Below are positions 25,961 through 34,654 of a stretch of DNA of 64,000 nucleotides, piece after piece. The translations under genes were made by a program, and so were the position numbers. The notes under the pieces are model-generated. The model had not been told where the DNA came from, did no database searches, and worked only from the letters and a program-made list of their open reading frames with translations. Source of the stretch: Haloarcula sp. CBA1129 (GTDB lineage: Archaea; Halobacteriota; Halobacteria; Halobacteriales; Haloarculaceae); the NCBI RefSeq assembly GCF_008729015.1, contig NZ_RKSM01000001.1, forward strand, positions 2,852,001 through 2,916,000, written 5' to 3'. How positions within the stretch are numbered: the first letter of the stretch is position 1; the number at the start of each line of letters is the position of its first letter.

Positions 25961-26134
25961 ATGAGCCTTTTCAACGATCTCGGCCGAAAAGTCGAGGAGC
26001 TGAAACAGGAGGTCGGGAACGCGACCGACGACGAAGCCACTCACCGGTGTATCGAGTGTGACACGCTCCTCTACACGGACCACGACGAGTGTCCCGAATG
26101 TGGGAGCGCGTCGGTCATACCCATATCTGACTAG
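25961..26134 (+). CDS. Small zinc-ribbon protein
   Basis: A 57-residue protein that begins MSLFNDLGRKVEELKQEVGNA, an amphipathic helix. A zinc ribbon follows with two Cys pairs (CIECDTLLYTDHDECPECGS). Similar short helix-plus-ribbon proteins are common in haloarchaea, and their role is mostly unknown (protein-protein or nucleic acid contacts). The ATG at 25961 is chosen; an in-frame ATG at 25934 would add nine residues. It converges on the 688-residue acidic gene. Confidence 0.75.
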   Translation: MSLFNDLGRKVEELKQEVGNATDDEATHRCIECDTLLYTDHDECPECGSASVIPISD

Positions 26135-26170
26135 CAACAGCGAGAAGACGACTGACCGGAGTCGTATCAC

Positions 26171-28237
26171 TCACCGCGCCGGCCCGTCGCGGCCGAGATC
26201 TTCGAGCAGGGCGTCGTAGCTCCGCCCGAACACTGCCTGCTTTCTGAGCGATGTCATTGCGACTTCGAAGACGGGGACGGCGAACTGTCCGTCCGGTCCG
26301 CCGACGACGACGGCCGCTTCGTGATTCGTCTCGTCGGTCCAGTCGCCGTCGAGGTGCCGGACGAGCACCTCGCCGAAGTAGCCGCCGAGTTCCCGCACGA
26401 CGCTGGTGAACGCGCGGTCGTCGAACGATGCATCACTCTCGAACGTCGTCTCGGCGAAGCGTTCGTCGTCCCACTCCGCGTCGACTAGATCGTCGAGGCG
26501 CGAAAGGGAGGCCGGCGCGAAATCGAGGTCGTGTTCGCCCCAGAAGTCGGCGAACTCGACGGCGGTATCGGCGTGTTCCGCGCGGACTGTTCCGGACTCC
26601 CACGGGCGAGCCACCGTGCTGGCGGTCGAGTCGCCGTCACTGGGAACGGCTGGCTCACTCTCGTCGGTGGCCGTCTCGTCAGCTGGTACGTCCTGTGACG
26701 CCGCGCGTTCGCTGGTGTCGGTCGCCTCGACATCGTCGGTAAGAGAGGGTCCGGGAGTCCCAGTTGTCTCGTTGGTCCCCTCCTCGTCGGCAGTATCTGT
26801 CGGTGGTTCGCCACTGTCAGTTTCGGGAGCCGCCGTCACATCTGGAGCGGTGTCTGACGACGCATCCGGTGAGTTCTCGCTGCTCGATTCGTCGTCCAGC
26901 GAGCGCTCGGCTGCTCCGTCGTCGGCTGTGTCGGTTGCCGCTTCGGCAGCGGTCGTGTCAGCTGCCGCCACCGCGGACGCGTCGACAGCCGATTCCGCCG
27001 GAGGTGTCTCGGCCGCTGGCGCTTCGTCCGAGGGGGGCGCTGTAGCACTGTCGGACGCCGGCTCGGCCTCGTCGATGTACGCAGACACCTCGTCAGCCGT
27101 GACCGTATCAGCAGCGTCGGTCGTGTCGACATCCGGCCCGTTCTCCGAGGCATCGAATGTTGGTTCCTCTGTCGGTGTTTCGAGTGGTGGCTGCGCATCG
27201 GCGATATCGGCAGCCGACTGCTCGGCGGTGGTCTCAGTTGTCGACTCCCCGTCACGTGAACCGACCGTCGATTCATCGCCAGCGGTTGCAGCGGCTGGTG
27301 GCTCGCTGCCGGCATCGTCTGACGCTGAATCTGTCCTCTCGGTGTTCGCGTCCCCGCCGATATCGGAAACCGGGCTGTCGGCGTCGTCGTCGTCCGAGCG
27401 AGCCTCGGTCTCTGGCTTATCAGCGGTCTCACTGACGACGGGTGTAGGGTCGGCGTCATCCGACCGGTCGTCGTCTTCCGACTCGGCTTCGACTCGCCGG
27501 ACGACACGGGTCGGTTCCGTCTCGATTGCTCGAGACGGATCGGAAGCAGTGGTGTCGGTGGCACCTCCCGCGTCTGGTTCCCCTGTCGCCGTCGGTTCGG
27601 GAGGCACGTCGCGTTCGTCCGCCTGTCCGTCGTCGACGCGGCCGACGACTCGCGTCGGTTCGGAGACGACACTGTCGGCGGCGGGGTCGCCTGCATCCGG
27701 ACCCGCTCGCTCGTCGTCGTCAGTCGCCCGTGCGGTATCGAGCGCAAGTTCGGATTCCAGACGGGTCACGACAGCCGCAAACACCGACTCGTCGCCAAAC
27801 GAGCGGGCGGCCACGTCGAACACCGCGACGGCCACCTCGTCGTCCGGGCCGGCGACGGTAACGCCCCACCGGCCGTCAGACTGGACCCACTCGCCGTCGT
27901 ACGCCCGCACGAGGAGTTCGCCGAGATAGCTCCCGAACCGAACCGTGTTCGCGGTGTAGGTCGTCACGCCTGCGGCGTCACCGACGGTCTCGCCGCCGTA
28001 GCTCTCCTCGATTGCCGTATCGAGGCGCACGAGCGCAGCGGGGTCGAACGTCAGCGGGTCCGCGCCGTCGACGACACGCTCGGCGTACTCACGGAAGGTC
28101 GTCTGATCGAGCGTCGACGTATCCAGAAGGTCCGGCCCATCGTCGGACGGCGGGTCACCCCCGGCCGTCCGCTCATCCCCGTCGGTCGATGAGTCATCAC
28201 CACCGACGGCGCGACGGATCGTATCGAACAGGCCCAT
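26171..28237 (-). CDS. Acidic protein with duplicated globular domain separated by a long disordered linker
   Basis: A 688-residue protein of unusual architecture. A short basic helix (MGLFDTIRRAVGG) is followed by a globular domain at about 45-165 (FDPAALVRLDTAIEESYGG, SYLGELLVRAYDGEW, EVAVAVFDVAARSF). About 380 residues of Asp/Glu/Ser/Thr/Ala-rich low-complexity sequence follow, then a second copy of the domain at about 555-688 (FAPASLSRLDDLVDAEW, GYFGEVLVRHLDGDW, FAVPVFEVAMTSL). The linker carries two EPTRVV-x-RV motifs (about 190 and 240). No family recognised. The ATG at 28237 is preferred over a GTG six bases upstream. It lies 68 bp downstream of the helicase gene on the same strand, so they may be co-transcribed. 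Confidence 0.8.
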   Translation of the reverse strand: MGLFDTIRRAVGGDDSSTDGDERTAGGDPPSDDGPDLLDTSTLDQTTFREYAERVVDGADPLTFDPAALVRLDTAIEESYGGETVGDAAGVTTYTANTVRFGSYLGELLVRAYDGEWVQSDGRWGVTVAGPDDEVAVAVFDVAARSFGDESVFAAVVTRLESELALDTARATDDDERAGPDAGDPAADSVVSEPTRVVGRVDDGQADERDVPPEPTATGEPDAGGATDTTASDPSRAIETEPTRVVRRVEAESEDDDRSDDADPTPVVSETADKPETEARSDDDDADSPVSDIGGDANTERTDSASDDAGSEPPAAATAGDESTVGSRDGESTTETTAEQSAADIADAQPPLETPTEEPTFDASENGPDVDTTDAADTVTADEVSAYIDEAEPASDSATAPPSDEAPAAETPPAESAVDASAVAAADTTAAEAATDTADDGAAERSLDDESSSENSPDASSDTAPDVTAAPETDSGEPPTDTADEEGTNETTGTPGPSLTDDVEATDTSERAASQDVPADETATDESEPAVPSDGDSTASTVARPWESGTVRAEHADTAVEFADFWGEHDLDFAPASLSRLDDLVDAEWDDERFAETTFESDASFDDRAFTSVVRELGGYFGEVLVRHLDGDWTDETNHEAAVVVGGPDGQFAVPVFEVAMTSLRKQAVFGRSYDALLEDLGRDGPAR

Positions 28238-28304
28238 GGACACCGGAAGTACGTGCCGCTACAAGAATCTGTGCCCCGAGCTGATAGACGAGAGATAGGT
28301 CCGG

Positions 28305-30350
28305 CTAGTGCTCGTCGCGCAGTTCCATGTCGGCGACGATCTCGTAGGGATGCTGTCCCTTGCGGATGCCGTCGAGCAACTGGAATGATTCGTCCGGCGC
28401 GAGGAAGTGCCGGGTGACGGCCCGGCCCAGCGGCGTCGGAGCGAGGCCGTCGATGAACTCGTACTCGAGCAGCTTCCCCAGCGCGTGCTTGGTCGGCACC
28501 TCCCCGACCATCCGGTCGTTGAGCCGCTTGGCCTCCTTGCCAGCGACGGTGACGTTCGCAAGCGTCTCCTCGACGGCCGACCCCTCGTCGTAGCGGGTGA
28601 TGACCGGCTCCATCTCGCCTTTCAACAGCTTGAACGCCACCTCGTCCTCAGTCATCTCCATGCTGTTGTGGTACGAACAGTCGGGTTCGACCAGCATGTA
28701 GACGGTGCCCTTGTCGTGGTAGTCCGGGCGACCCGCGCGGCCGAGCATCTGGCTGAACTCTTGGACGGTGAGCCATTCGATACCCATCGCCAGCGAGTCG
28801 AAGATGACCTGCGAGGCCGGGAAGTCGACCCCCGCCGCGAGCGCCGCCGTCGTGACGACCGCCGCGAGGTCCTGATCAGCGAACTGCCGTTCGACTCGCT
28901 GGCGCTTCCGGTTGTCCAGCCCGGCGTGGTACGGCGCGGAACTGTACTCCAGTTTCCGTGAAATCTGGTGACAGCGCCGCCGGGAGTTCGTGAAGATGAT
29001 TGTCTGGCCGCGATAGCCCTTACTGGATTTGTTGTCGAAGGCCCGCTTGACGAGCTTCTTTTCCGTCTCGATTTTCTCGCGGCCGTCGGCGAACGTGACG
29101 TGGCGCTCGATGGGGACCGGCCGTTCCTCGAACTCGATGAGCGTCGCCCGGAGCTGGTCGGCCAGCTGGCCGGGGTTGCCGACCGTCGCCGAGAGGTAAA
29201 TCCACTGCGTGTCGCCGCTATCGGGTGAACCTCCGGATTCACAGTAGTACTTGAGCCGCGAAATCAGGCCGTCCAGCCGGTGGCCCCGCTCGTCTTCGCC
29301 GAGCGTGTGCACCTCGTCGATGACGACGGTGCCGACGGTGCCGAGGTCCTTGCCGGTCCGGAGCGCGTGGTCGATTCCCTCGTAGGTCCCCACGATGACA
29401 TCGGCCTCGGGGTCGAAGCGACCGCCCTCGTCGGCGATGCGACTTGCGCCAACGCGGAGCGACACGTCGACCATGTCGCCATAGCGGTCCTGAAACTGCT
29501 CGTATTTCTGGTTCGCAAGCGCGACCAGCGGGACGAGAAACAGCATTGTTCCCTTGTTGTTCAGGACGCGGTCGATGCCGGCCATCTCACCGATGAGCGT
29601 CTTCCCCGTCGCCGTCGCGCTCACGACGAGCTGGTCGCGGCCCTCTGTTGCGCCGTGCTCGACGGCGAGGCTCTGGACCGGCAACAGCGTGTCGAACCGG
29701 GATTCGAGGTGCTCTTGCATCCCCGGGTGAAGGTCCAGCGAGTCGACGCGGACGGGATCGACCTCGTCGACAGTCGCCGATATCTCGTCGAACTTCGTCA
29801 GATCCGGGTCCAGCTGGCCGGACAGGAGGTTCGTCACGCGGTCGAGGTCCTGTACTTCGAGCAGCAGCTCTTCGAGCCGGTCCCGGGCGTCGCCGCTAAT
29901 ATTGCCTTTGAACGCGAGTTCGCGGTCGAGCTGCTGGCGAGCGCACTCCGGACAGATGGTCTCGTCGTCGGTCTCGATTGCCGTTTCGCTCGTAATCGGC
30001 GAATAGCGGCCGTCGGAGGCACACAGCCGGCAGGTCCGGACGACCTTGGCCTCGATCTGGTACGCGTCGAGCATTTCACGGACGCGCTCGCGTGCGAGCG
30101 GCGCGGTCTGTTCTGAGATGCGAATGCGGGCCGCACGGCGGGCGAGGTCGACGAACTGGTCGGGCGAGCGAAGCTCCTCGCTGGTCCCGTCCTTGACTCG
30201 GAGGCGGCGTGGGCGGGGGCCGGCGTCGGTCTCTTTCAGTTCGAGGATGCCGTGGAAGAGCCGCTCGCCGTCCCGGTGGGCGGCGACGCGGAACTCCTCG
30301 CCGTGTTCGTGGAGGAACAGCGTCTCTACCTGTGCGGCCTGCTGTGACAC
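28305..30350 (-). CDS. Ski2-like superfamily 2 DEAD/DEAH helicase with N-terminal zinc finger
   Basis: A 681-residue SF2 helicase. Residues 107-136 hold two Cys pairs (CRLC, CPEC) that suggest a zinc finger. Motif I is SATATGKT (244-251), motif II DEVH (345-348), motif III LSATVGNP, motif IV region QTIIFTNSRRRC, and motif VI QMLGRAGRPDYHDKG. The C-terminal part resembles the winged-helix/ratchet region of Hel308 and Ski2 enzymes. The sequence implies ATP-driven unwinding or remodelling of DNA or RNA; the substrate is not known. The GTG at 30350 gives MSQQAAQVETLFLHEHG. It is a long-branch haloarchaeal family rather than canonical Hel308. Confidence 0.85.
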   Translation of the reverse strand: MSQQAAQVETLFLHEHGEEFRVAAHRDGERLFHGILELKETDAGPRPRRLRVKDGTSEELRSPDQFVDLARRAARIRISEQTAPLARERVREMLDAYQIEAKVVRTCRLCASDGRYSPITSETAIETDDETICPECARQQLDRELAFKGNISGDARDRLEELLLEVQDLDRVTNLLSGQLDPDLTKFDEISATVDEVDPVRVDSLDLHPGMQEHLESRFDTLLPVQSLAVEHGATEGRDQLVVSATATGKTLIGEMAGIDRVLNNKGTMLFLVPLVALANQKYEQFQDRYGDMVDVSLRVGASRIADEGGRFDPEADVIVGTYEGIDHALRTGKDLGTVGTVVIDEVHTLGEDERGHRLDGLISRLKYYCESGGSPDSGDTQWIYLSATVGNPGQLADQLRATLIEFEERPVPIERHVTFADGREKIETEKKLVKRAFDNKSSKGYRGQTIIFTNSRRRCHQISRKLEYSSAPYHAGLDNRKRQRVERQFADQDLAAVVTTAALAAGVDFPASQVIFDSLAMGIEWLTVQEFSQMLGRAGRPDYHDKGTVYMLVEPDCSYHNSMEMTEDEVAFKLLKGEMEPVITRYDEGSAVEETLANVTVAGKEAKRLNDRMVGEVPTKHALGKLLEYEFIDGLAPTPLGRAVTRHFLAPDESFQLLDGIRKGQHPYEIVADMELRDEH

Positions 30351-30451
30351 AGTCGTCTAGAGGCGACTGCGCTACTTGAGCGGTTCGGACTAGGTGTGAG
30401 TGTTGCTGGTGTTGTGACGGCTTGTTTGCCAGCCAGAAAGTCCGCTGGTAG

Positions 30452-30817
30452 TCACTTCTGGAGCTTGATTTCGTCGTCGCCGGCGGGAACCGCACAGAGG
30501 AACGCGCCCGGCTCGTCCCCCTCGTTGCGATACCAGTGGACAGCGCCGGCGGGGATGTGGAGGCTGTCGCCGGCTTCGACCTCGGACTCTTCGCCCTCGA
30601 TGCCGACGGTGTAGCTTCCCGAGAGGACGTACTGCTCGTGTTCGATTTCGTTGGTGTGTTTCGGCACGCTACCACCGGGGGCGAGGGTGAAGCGACGGAT
30701 TGCGAGAGTCCCGCCGCCGTTCTCCTCGCCAATGAGGACGCCCTTCTCCAGCCCGTCGGCTGCGTCGACGGCGTCGTACTCGATGTCCGCGGCCCGGCGA
30801 ATCAGTGGCTCGCTCAT
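30452..30817 (-). CDS. Single-domain cupin protein
   Basis: A 121-residue cupin_2 protein. The two cupin motifs are GGSVPKHTNEIEHEQYVLSG (metal-binding His and Glu at about 53-63) and GDSLHIPAGAVHWYRNEG (second motif with His, about 84-101). Small cupins bind a metal and may act as isomerases, dioxygenases or sensors; the substrate cannot be inferred. The ATG at 30817 (MSEPLIRRAADIEY) is the start; longer frames run into the divergent protease promoter. It lies 101 bp from the protease gene start. Confidence 0.85.
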   Translation of the reverse strand: MSEPLIRRAADIEYDAVDAADGLEKGVLIGEENGGGTLAIRRFTLAPGGSVPKHTNEIEHEQYVLSGSYTVGIEGEESEVEAGDSLHIPAGAVHWYRNEGDEPGAFLCAVPAGDDEIKLQK

Positions 30818-30917
30818 ATACGGTCTATCGCGGGCTCGGCGCAAAGGCGTACCGACAGCGGCGACGGCAACAGTCCCGCCAAGGGGGCTTAAGACCATCC
30901 CGCGTCAACCTCCCGAT

Positions 30918-32123
30918 ATGCGCCGGTTTCGCATCGGAAGCGCGTTCGGAATCCCGATCCAGTTGGACCTGACGTTTCTCCTCGTGCTACCCCTGTTCGC
31001 CTGGATTATCGGGACACAGATCGAGCAGACGACCGAGCTGTTGAACAGGACGCTAAACGCCGGTTTGGACGTGGCTGTTCTCACCGACGGCGGGCTCGTG
31101 TGGGTACTCGGGATCGGTGCGGCCGTCGGCCTGTTTACCGGCGTCGTCCTCCACGAACTCGGGCACTCCCTCGTTGCCATCCGCTATGGCTTCCCCATCG
31201 ACTCCATCACGCTCTGGCTGTTCGGCGGTATCGCACAGCTCAGCGAGATGCCCGAAGACTGGAAGCAAGAGCTGGTCATCGCCATCGCCGGCCCGATTGT
31301 CAGCGTCGCCGTCGGCGTTGTCTGTTACGTCGCGTTCCAGATTCTCCCAAGCGGGGCGGCGACAGCTATCGAATCAGCGCGGTTCATCCTCGGCTATCTC
31401 GCCCTGATGAACATCGCGCTGGCGGCGTTCAACATGCTTCCGGGCTTCCCGATGGACGGGGGCCGCGTCCTGCGCGCGCTGCTTGCTCGCCGGCGAACGT
31501 ACGCCAGAGCGACGACCATCGCCGCCGAAGTCGGGAAGGTGTTCGCCGTCTTCCTCGGCCTCTATGGCATCTTCGTCCTCGGAAACATCTTCCTCGCCGG
31601 CCTCGCCTTCTTCATCTACATCGGCGCGGCGGGCGAATCCCGCCAGACCTCGATGCGGGCCGCGTTCGAAGGCGTCACCGTCGCAGACGTGATGACGCCG
31701 GCAGACCGCGTAACGACGGTCCCCGAGGATATGTCCGTCCGCGAACTCATCCAGACGATGTTCAGGGAGCGCCACACCGGCTACCCCGTTGAGCGCGACG
31801 GCGAGGTCGTCGGCCTCGTGGCACTCGAAGACGCCCGCGCCGTGCAGGAGGTCGAGCGGGACGCGTACACCGTCGGCGACGTGATGACGGCGGAGATTAT
31901 CACAATCAGTCCAGATACCGACGTGATGGACGCACTGACCTCACTTCAGCAGAACTCCGTCGGCCGCCTGCTCGTCACTGACGAAGACGACGCCTTCGAG
32001 GGGCTCCTGACACGGTCTGATATCATGACGGCACTCTCGATTATCAAATCCAGCAGCGACTACACCGCCATCGGCGAGTCGGAGACCGAGACTGTCCGAC
32101 CAGAATCGAAAATAGAACGGTAG
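30918..32123 (+). CDS. Site-2 protease-type membrane metalloprotease with CBS pair (M50)
   Basis: A 401-residue intramembrane zinc protease. The active-site motif HELGH is at 79-83 inside a membrane helix, and the second motif NMLPGFPMDGGR at 172-183 supplies the third zinc ligand (Asp). About six helices precede a cytosolic tandem CBS domain from residue 241 (VTVADVMTPADRVTTVPEDM, then YTVGDVMTAEIITISPDTDV). CBS pairs usually bind adenine nucleotides and could tie proteolysis to energy state. The usual role is cleavage of membrane-anchored regulators. The ATG at 30918 begins MRRFRIGSAFGIPIQ, the expected N-terminus. Confidence 0.92.
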   Translation: MRRFRIGSAFGIPIQLDLTFLLVLPLFAWIIGTQIEQTTELLNRTLNAGLDVAVLTDGGLVWVLGIGAAVGLFTGVVLHELGHSLVAIRYGFPIDSITLWLFGGIAQLSEMPEDWKQELVIAIAGPIVSVAVGVVCYVAFQILPSGAATAIESARFILGYLALMNIALAAFNMLPGFPMDGGRVLRALLARRRTYARATTIAAEVGKVFAVFLGLYGIFVLGNIFLAGLAFFIYIGAAGESRQTSMRAAFEGVTVADVMTPADRVTTVPEDMSVRELIQTMFRERHTGYPVERDGEVVGLVALEDARAVQEVERDAYTVGDVMTAEIITISPDTDVMDALTSLQQNSVGRLLVTDEDDAFEGLLTRSDIMTALSIIKSSSDYTAIGESETETVRPESKIER

Positions 32124-32126
32124 CGG

Positions 32127-32774
32127 TCACTCGTCGGCGAGGGACGACATCGCTTCCTCATCTGAGACCTGCTCGAACTGCTCGTAGTACTGGCCGACGG
32201 CCCGGAAATCCGACGGCATCTCCAGACAGACGACCTCGTCGACCAGCGCTTTGAGCTCCGAAATCGCCCGCGGCGAACCGACCGGAACCGCGAGCACGAG
32301 TCGTTCGGGATCTGCCTGTCGGATCTGCTCGATGCAGGCCCGCACCGTCGCGCCCGTCGCCACGCCGTCGTCGACGAGACAGACTCGCTTGCCTGTGAGC
32401 CCCGGCGACACTTCCGAGCTGCGGTAGCGTTGGGCCTTCTTCCGGGCGGTTTCGGCCATTTCCGCTCGCGTGCTCGCAACGTAGTCGCGCGGAATCTCTC
32501 GCCGTTCGATGACAGCGGTGTTGAGCCAGACCGACCCGTCGGCGGCGACAGCGCCGATGGCGAACTCGGGGTTGTTCGGTGCGCCGATCTTCTTTGCGAC
32601 CGCGATGTCCAGCGGCGCGCCCAGCGCGTCGGCGACGGGACGCGCCACCGGCACTCCACCGCGCGGTATCGCGAGGACGATGTCAGCCACGATGTCCCGC
32701 TCGCGCAACGCCTCACCGAGCCGTCGACCAGCGGTGCGCCTGTTCTCGAACGGCGGGGAGCGGTTGCGTACCAT
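32127..32774 (-). CDS. Phosphoribosyltransferase family protein
   Basis: A 215-residue type I phosphoribosyltransferase. The PRPP loop is CLVDDGVATGAT (about 133-144), and an N-terminal IPRGGVPVARPVADALG segment contacts pyrophosphate. It resembles the stand-alone group often annotated as phosphoribosyltransferase or predicted amidophosphoribosyl-type, not a clear purine or pyrimidine salvage enzyme. The base substrate is unknown. The ATG at 32774 (MVRNRSPPFENRR) is chosen; the extension upstream crosses the promoter. It converges on the M50 protease gene with 3 bp between the stops. Confidence 0.85.
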   Translation of the reverse strand: MVRNRSPPFENRRTAGRRLGEALRERDIVADIVLAIPRGGVPVARPVADALGAPLDIAVAKKIGAPNNPEFAIGAVAADGSVWLNTAVIERREIPRDYVASTRAEMAETARKKAQRYRSSEVSPGLTGKRVCLVDDGVATGATVRACIEQIRQADPERLVLAVPVGSPRAISELKALVDEVVCLEMPSDFRAVGQYYEQFEQVSDEEAMSSLADE

Positions 32775-32863
32775 ACTGGTTAGTTCGCTGTCGATACGCA
32801 AATATTTCCGCATTCTGGCAGCTTCGGAGTTGTCGAATGTGCCAGCCCCGGCGAAAAGTCTCC

Positions 32864-33142
32864 TTACTCGGCATCCAGTGCCGCGGCAACCGCTTCGAGT
32901 TCTCCCTTCCGAAACGGTTGCTCCGCGTCCGCCGGGTCGTCATCCTCGCGCTCGCCGATCTTCCAGAGGATCCCCGCTCGCATCTGTGGCTTCGACGGCA
33001 GCCGGTCTGTGTCGATCTCGTATCCGACAGCCTCACAGATCGCCGCCAGTGCTTCCTTGGTGAAGGCAGTCGAGACCGGGCGTTCGTACCGCCCGACAGC
33101 CTCGCGAATCTCGTTCTGCAGTTCGTCAACGGTCGGTGACAT
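32864..33142 (-). CDS. Conserved small acidic hypothetical protein
   Basis: A 92-residue acidic helical protein that begins MSPTVDELQNEIREAVGRYE, with a central AFTKEALAAICEAVGYEIDTD and a C-terminal AEQPFRKGELEAVAAALD. The two helix-rich halves may form a compact bundle. No metal or catalytic motif is visible. It sits 43 bp downstream of the HNH gene on the same strand and may be co-transcribed with it. Function unknown. Confidence 0.7.
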   Translation of the reverse strand: MSPTVDELQNEIREAVGRYERPVSTAFTKEALAAICEAVGYEIDTDRLPSKPQMRAGILWKIGEREDDDPADAEQPFRKGELEAVAAALDAE

Positions 33143-33185
33143 ATGCCTACTGGCGGCGGGACTGGTTGTGTAAATTCCGGTCCGG

Positions 33186-33578
33186 TTACGCTGTCGCGCC
33201 GCCCGCAACGGGGGCACCCGTCCGAGGGATACCGGCCCGCCAGCGCAGTTCCGCCCGCAAGACGTGACCGAACTCCGCCCCGCGATGGCAACTCGGACAC
33301 AGCGAGACGACGTTGTCCAGCGTGTGTGCATCCCGGACGGCGAGGGCCGGCATCGCGGCGAACAGCCGGACCGGCACGATATGGTGCACGTCCGGGTTCC
33401 GCCCCAGTTCGTCGGCATCAGTCCCACACAGCACGCAGGCGTGGTCGTCCCGCTCTAGAGCCCGCTCACGCACCGCCCGCCAGCCCGGCCCGTAGTCGCC
33501 GACGCCGCCGCCACGCCAGTTCGGATGCCCGTCGCCGGTGAACGCCGAGTCCGCGTTTAGACTCGAACGTTTGGTCAC
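33186..33578 (-). CDS. HNH endonuclease domain protein
   Basis: A 130-residue HNH-type nuclease. Zinc ligands are C48 and C51 (CVLC) and C94 and C97 (CPSC). The HNH residues lie in DVHHIVP (65-66), TLDNVV (Asn89) and the terminal CH (His98). Stand-alone HNH proteins may be DNA nicking or cleaving enzymes, sometimes parts of mobile or defence loci, but no such neighbour is seen. The GTG at 33578 is the start. The 127 bp between it and tRNA-His hold only an AT-rich box (GTTTTATACAAG at about 33619-33630). Confidence 0.85.
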   Translation of the reverse strand: MTKRSSLNADSAFTGDGHPNWRGGGVGDYGPGWRAVRERALERDDHACVLCGTDADELGRNPDVHHIVPVRLFAAMPALAVRDAHTLDNVVSLCPSCHRGAEFGHVLRAELRWRAGIPRTGAPVAGGATA

Positions 33579-33705
33579 AGGAGGGACATCCGTGATTCAC
33601 CAGCAGAAAGTACTACTGTTTTATACAAGGTAAATTGACGGAGGCCAAGGTGAAGCTAGAACTTGGATGGGTGAAAGTGCCGTAATCGGGTGTTAGAAGG
33701 CCTAA

Positions 33706-33777
33706 GTCCGGGCGCGGGAATTGAACCCGCCTCTTAGCCACCACAAGGCTAAAGGATGCCACTACCCCAGCCCGGAC
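33706..33777 (-). tRNA. tRNA-His (GTG)
   Basis: Minus-strand cloverleaf with the histidine-specific extra G at position -1 paired to C73 (GTCCGGGC/GCCCGGAC). The anticodon stem TAGCC/GGCTA surrounds loop TTGTGGT (anticodon GTG), and the T-arm has GGTTCAATTCC. No intron or encoded CCA. Confidence 0.95.
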
Positions 33778-33857
33778 ACGCTTGCTGAAGCATTCATAGG
33801 TATTCCGCTGGAACAGAAATACGTTACGAATCGGACCACCCGGTCGTTGGCAGGCTC

Positions 33858-34571
33858 TTAGCGGAACGGTTGTTCGACGTGCTGTTGCCAGAACCGGTCG
33901 TCGAGATACGAGTCGTCGATGCCAGAGTAACCCGCGGCGCTGGCAACGGGACAGACAGTTGCCCACAGAATCCGCTGAACAACGTTTGGCACGGCTGCCA
34001 GCATCGTTTCGTCGGACAGCTCCCGCCCGATGACCAGAGAGTGAATCAGGTCGGGTTCGGCGTAGCCGCCATCGTCATCGAACGCGCCGGTGTGATCCAG
34101 TCCCCAGAGCGTGTAGAGGGCGCGAACGGTCCGCATCGATGGGAGTTCGGCCCGGAACGCAACGACCCTGTCAGTGTCATTGCGGAACGTGTGGGCAGTC
34201 CCTGATTCGATGGTGGTTTCCTCACCGGGGCCGAGCCGTGCTGGAGTGCCATCGGCGACGACTGTAAGTGTGCCATCGACCGCCTCAAATGTCTCTGTCG
34301 TCGGATGGACGTGGGCCGGGGGCGAACTTGCGTCCGGGGCCAGCCACTGGAGGAGGACCGGTCGCCCATCGGGACTGCTATCCGAATCAGCCAACAGTGT
34401 CGCCCAAGTGCCGGTCCCAGGACTGGATGCTAGCGCTCGTGGAGAGTCACGGAGGAGAGTGGCAGCACGGCCATCGGGGTCGATTTCCAGAGCAGAGCCA
34501 TCAAGAGGGGTCCCAGACGCATCGAGTGGCCGGCCAGTTCGAAGACAGCGGGAAGCATCGAGAGTGGGCAT
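33858..34571 (-). CDS. Cupin-domain protein
   Basis: A 237-residue protein. Residues about 70-145 form a cupin domain with motif 1 SPPAHVHPTTETFEAVDG and motif 2 GEETTIESGTAHTFRNDT. Residues 150-237 form a helical C-terminal extension (RTVRALYTLWGLDHTG). The His-rich first motif suggests metal binding. The ATG at 34571 lies in the divergent region shared with an HTH-10 regulator, a candidate regulator of this gene. Substrate unknown. Confidence 0.8.
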   Translation of the reverse strand: MPTLDASRCLRTGRPLDASGTPLDGSALEIDPDGRAATLLRDSPRALASSPGTGTWATLLADSDSSPDGRPVLLQWLAPDASSPPAHVHPTTETFEAVDGTLTVVADGTPARLGPGEETTIESGTAHTFRNDTDRVVAFRAELPSMRTVRALYTLWGLDHTGAFDDDGGYAEPDLIHSLVIGRELSDETMLAAVPNVVQRILWATVCPVASAAGYSGIDDSYLDDRFWQQHVEQPFR

Positions 34572-34654
34572 TGTGTGAACACAGCAACGGCAGGGTACTG
34601 GCTCTTCTGTGGGGTATACGAGTGGGGTTTATACGCCAGCCAGTCCCAGCCTCG

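Noticed and set aside
26406-27929. Long Ser-rich open frame opposite the acidic 688-residue gene
   Set aside because: It is the antisense of Asp/Glu/Thr-rich low-complexity codons. The composition follows from the real gene and not from selection.
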